Of a stretch of DNA of 6,747 nucleotides, positions 5,081 through 6,747 are shown piece by piece. The position numbers and the translations under genes were made by a program. The stretch is from Clostridia bacterium (lineage in GTDB: Bacteria > Bacillota > Clostridia > TANB77 > CAG-508): assembly GCA_022790685.1 (NCBI GenBank), contig JAAVXQ010000147.1, forward strand, positions 1 through 6,747, in the 5' to 3' direction. Position 1 is the first letter of the stretch. Every line of letters starts with the position of its first letter. Under the pieces are notes generated by a model, which was given only the letters and a program-made list of their open reading frames with translations, was not told where the DNA came from and searched no databases.

Positions 5081-5876
5081 TAAAAAGCAAAATAAAAAAG
5101 TACTAATAATATTAATAATATTACAGATAGTGCTAATAGCATTACTTATAGGCTTCTTAATAGTAGGAATAACTGGATATGGAGAAATTAATATGTTTGG
5201 ATTTGAAGAAAGAGTAAAAAATATTATTTTAGATGAGACTTATGAGATAGAAAATATAAAAAATATAGATATAAAATCTATAGCAGGAAACATAGATTTT
5301 AAAGAATCGACAGATGGAAAAATTAGGGTTATAGCTTATGGAAAGAGAGCGGAGAATATAAGAGTAAGTTATCTAAAGGATATACTAGAAGTAGAAACTT
5401 TTGGAAAAAATAGAATTATAAGTTTTGGATTTAATAATAATGTTTTAGATATTGAGATATATTTACCAAAAGATTATTCTAATAGAGTTAATATAAAATC
5501 TCAGTATGGAGATGTAAAAATGCTAAGTTTAGAGAATGCTAATATAGATATAAAATCTTCTTGTGGAGATATTAAATTAGAAAAAGTGAAAAATGTAAAT
5601 CTAAAAAATGATTATGGAAATATAAAAATCGAGGAAATAATAGGAAAGTGTGAGATAGATTCTAGCTGTGGAGATGTAAAAATACAAAAACTAAATATTT
5701 TGGAAGATTCGAATATAAAATCAGATTTAGGGGATGTAAAAATACAAGAAAAAAATGATATATATGTTGATGCAATAACTTCATTAGGAAATACAAAAAT
5801 TGAAAATAACAATAGAAATGCAGAAATAATTCTTAAAATAAAAAATGACTGTGGTGATATAAAGGTAGGAGAATAG
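5073..5876 (+). CDS. DUF4097-like membrane-anchored beta-repeat protein
   Basis: This encodes 267 residues: a basic N terminus, one membrane segment (about 10-33), a linker, then a long extracytoplasmic repeat region from about residue 64 to the end. The repeats carry a G-(D/N)-x-K turn at G146, G165, G182, G200, G220, G239 and G261, spaced 17-22 residues, with a further GNID at 72. This is the stacked-strand pattern of the DUF4097 (putative adhesin, LiaG-like) family. Cysteines directly precede the turn at C164, C199 and C260, and C193 is close by. I chose the ATG at 5073 because AAGGAGG (5057-5063) lies 9 bases upstream; the in-frame ATG at 5052 lies before that site and adds only MKRRIKK. 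Overlap with the XRE gene implies a two-gene operon. Related proteins in Bacillota sit beside membrane stress regulators; what this one binds is unknown. Confidence 0.8.
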   Translation: MSSKKQNKKVLIILIILQIVLIALLIGFLIVGITGYGEINMFGFEERVKNIILDETYEIENIKNIDIKSIAGNIDFKESTDGKIRVIAYGKRAENIRVSYLKDILEVETFGKNRIISFGFNNNVLDIEIYLPKDYSNRVNIKSQYGDVKMLSLENANIDIKSSCGDIKLEKVKNVNLKNDYGNIKIEEIIGKCEIDSSCGDVKIQKLNILEDSNIKSDLGDVKIQEKNDIYVDAITSLGNTKIENNNRNAEIILKIKNDCGDIKVGE

Positions 5877-5880
5877 ATTT

Positions 5881-5923
5881 AAAATACTAATATTATAAAT
5901 TTATATAATATTAGTATTTTTTT
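5881..5923 (+). terminator. Intrinsic terminator of the XRE/DUF4097 operon
   Basis: The arms 5881-5897 and 5904-5920 are a perfect 17-bp inverted repeat around AATTTA. The right arm ends in TTTT and continues with TTT. It begins 4 bases after the stop codon. It separates the XRE/DUF4097 transcript from the sigma-factor operon. Confidence 0.85.
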
Positions 5924-5951
5924 GTAACTTTTTTTAAAAAGATGGTATTAT
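5922..5951 (+). promoter_or_regulatory. Promoter of the ECF sigma factor operon
   Basis: TTGTAA (5922-5927), an 18-base spacer, then TATTAT (5946-5951) preceded by TGG, an extended -10. The predicted start is near 5957, just before a 10-bp palindrome AAAGTACTTT (5959-5968). The same stretch also reads TGTAACTTTT (5923-5932), resembling the AAC-containing -35 of many Bacillota ECF promoters, so self-activation is possible. The usual CGTC-type ECF -10 is not seen. Confidence 0.5.
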
Positions 5952-5992
5952 ATAAATGAAAGTACTTTTTAAATAAGGAGTTTAGATCTAAA

Positions 5993-6544
5993 TTGGATGA
6001 TAGAACAATAGGAGATTTTGAAGATAATAATAAATTAAATATTGAAAACGTAATAGAATATTATAATGCATACATATATACTATAATAAAAAATAGCATG
6101 TCTAATAAGGAAGACTTAGAAGAAGTTTTATCAGATGTATTTATAGTATTATGGAATAATTATGAAAAGTTAGATTCAAACATGAGAATAAAACCATACT
6201 TAATAGGAATAGTAAAAAATTTGATAAAAAAGAAATATAGGATGAGTGCTATTCAAAAAGAATTAGATAATATAGAAGACTATGAAAATGAAATAGGTGA
6301 TTATATAGATATTCAAAGTTTAGCTGAAAAGAATGAAAAAAGCAAAATTGTACAAGAAGTTCTTCAAAGTATGGAGGAATTACAAAGACAGATTTTTATA
6401 ATGTTTTATTACAAATCAAAAAAAATTAAGGAAATTTCAAAAGAACTAAAAATATCAGAAAGTAAAACCAAAATAGTACTACATAGATTAAGAAAAACTG
6501 TTAAAAAGAAAATAAAAGAAAGGGGATATGACTATGGAAAATAA
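5993..6544 (+). CDS. ECF-type RNA polymerase sigma factor
   Basis: This encodes 183 residues, the usual size for extracytoplasmic-function sigma factors, with only regions 2 and 4. Region 2 covers about 18-85: EDLEEVLSDVFIVLWNNYEKL (40-60) corresponds to the core-binding and -10 helices, and RIKPYLIGIVKNLIKKKYR (65-83) to the end of region 2. Region 4 covers about 118-175, with the helix-turn-helix KKIKEISKELKISESKTKIVL (143-163) and the basic RLRKTVKKK that follows. The linker is acidic. The start is the TTG at 5993: AAGGAG (5975-5980) is 12 bases upstream, a little far; the ATG at 5997 is out of frame, and no better in-frame start is seen. Weak initiation may keep the level low. The 3' end overlaps the next gene, a membrane protein, as in sigma/anti-sigma pairs. 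Which ECF group it belongs to cannot be told here. Confidence 0.88.
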   Translation: MDDRTIGDFEDNNKLNIENVIEYYNAYIYTIIKNSMSNKEDLEEVLSDVFIVLWNNYEKLDSNMRIKPYLIGIVKNLIKKKYRMSAIQKELDNIEDYENEIGDYIDIQSLAEKNEKSKIVQEVLQSMEELQRQIFIMFYYKSKKIKEISKELKISESKTKIVLHRLRKTVKKKIKERGYDYGK

Positions 6545-6747
6545 TGAATTAAATAATATAGTATTAAATAAAGTTAGAAATAACATAGTTATATCTAATC
6601 TAGAAAGAGAGGAGCGTATGAGAGTGAATAAGAAAAAGCAAGTAATATCACTTTGTGTAGTAGCAGTAGTCTTTTTATCAGGTAGTTTTTTTACAGCAAA
6701 TGCAGCCACAGAGGGAAAATTAGTCGAAAATATAAAGCAAAAATGTA
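6534..6747 (+). CDS. Single-pass membrane protein, candidate anti-sigma partner (3' partial)
   Basis: The first 71 codons are present and the gene leaves the window. Residues 1-35 are polar and charged and should be cytoplasmic; a membrane segment follows (about 36-56, VISLCVVAVVFLSGSFFTANAA), then the start of an outside domain. It overlaps the sigma gene by 11 bases. AGGGGA (6521-6526) is 7 bases before the ATG at 6534; an in-frame ATG at 6528 would be too close. Gene order, overlap and topology fit a membrane-bound anti-sigma factor. The visible part lacks the zinc-binding H-x3-C-x2-C motif of common anti-sigma domains, and the cytoplasmic segment is short. TANAA also resembles a signal-peptidase site. 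A strong internal ribosome binding site (6606-6614) precedes in-frame ATG 6618 and GTG 6624, which could yield a secreted short form. The role is inferred from context only. Confidence 0.7.
   Translation, partial: MENNELNNIVLNKVRNNIVISNLEREERMRVNKKKQVISLCVVAVVFLSGSFFTANAATEGKLVENIKQKC

Noticed and set aside
5504..5870. DNA-level tandem repeats, considered as a possible CRISPR or minisatellite
   Set aside because: The repeats follow protein repeats of varying length (17-22 codons) with diverged bases and no constant spacer, so they reflect the beta-repeat protein.
6488..6709. Reverse-strand open frame across the sigma/partner overlap
   Set aside because: It is antisense to two overlapping forward genes with good starts, and has no convincing features of its own.

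Overview
The window is very AT-rich (hand counts of 60-base lines inside the forward genes give about 18-23% GC). It has compact forward-strand operons, AAGGAG-type ribosome binding sites, sigma-A-like promoters (TTGATA/TATAAT) and A/T-rich intrinsic terminators. The standard code is used. This fits a low-GC Bacillota, most likely a member of the Clostridia; no marker in the window allows a finer placement.

Layout. At the left edge is the last 28 codons of an unidentified forward gene (3-89), followed by a probable bidirectional terminator (98-134). It faces a reverse-strand gene for a small secreted protein (189-638). A divergent intergenic region (639-914) holds promoters in both directions. 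The forward promoter there serves a small membrane-anchored protein (915-1340), closed by an unusually long terminator hairpin (1353-1406). The -35 box of the next promoter sits in the tail of that hairpin. It drives a probable operon of cardiolipin synthase (1461-2972), a YbgC-type acyl-CoA thioesterase (3020-3439) and a MmcQ/YjbR-family protein (3452-3781). A bidirectional terminator (3781-3811) separates this operon from a second reverse-strand single gene (3818-4111, unknown 97-residue soluble protein), which has its own near-consensus promoter.

The right part holds two regulatory pairs. The first is a DNA-binding XRE protein carrying four predicted membrane segments (4406-5080), overlapping a membrane-anchored DUF4097-like beta-repeat protein (5073-5876). 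After a perfect 17-bp terminator hairpin comes an ECF-type RNA polymerase sigma factor (5993-6544). It overlaps a single-pass membrane protein that runs off the right edge (6534-6747) and may be its anti-sigma partner.

How they fit together. Cardiolipin synthase, the membrane XRE/DUF4097 pair and the ECF/membrane-partner pair all concern the cell envelope. A plausible reading is a chromosomal neighbourhood for membrane composition and envelope-stress signalling; this is inferred from gene content, not demonstrated. The two reverse-strand single genes are clearly richer in GC (about 34-40%) and look like separately acquired cargo set between native operons. No RNA genes, insertion sequences, CRISPR arrays or phage genes were seen. 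I found no complete undescribed system. The best leads are the XRE-membrane/DUF4097 pair beside the ECF pair, and the two compositionally foreign reverse-strand genes.
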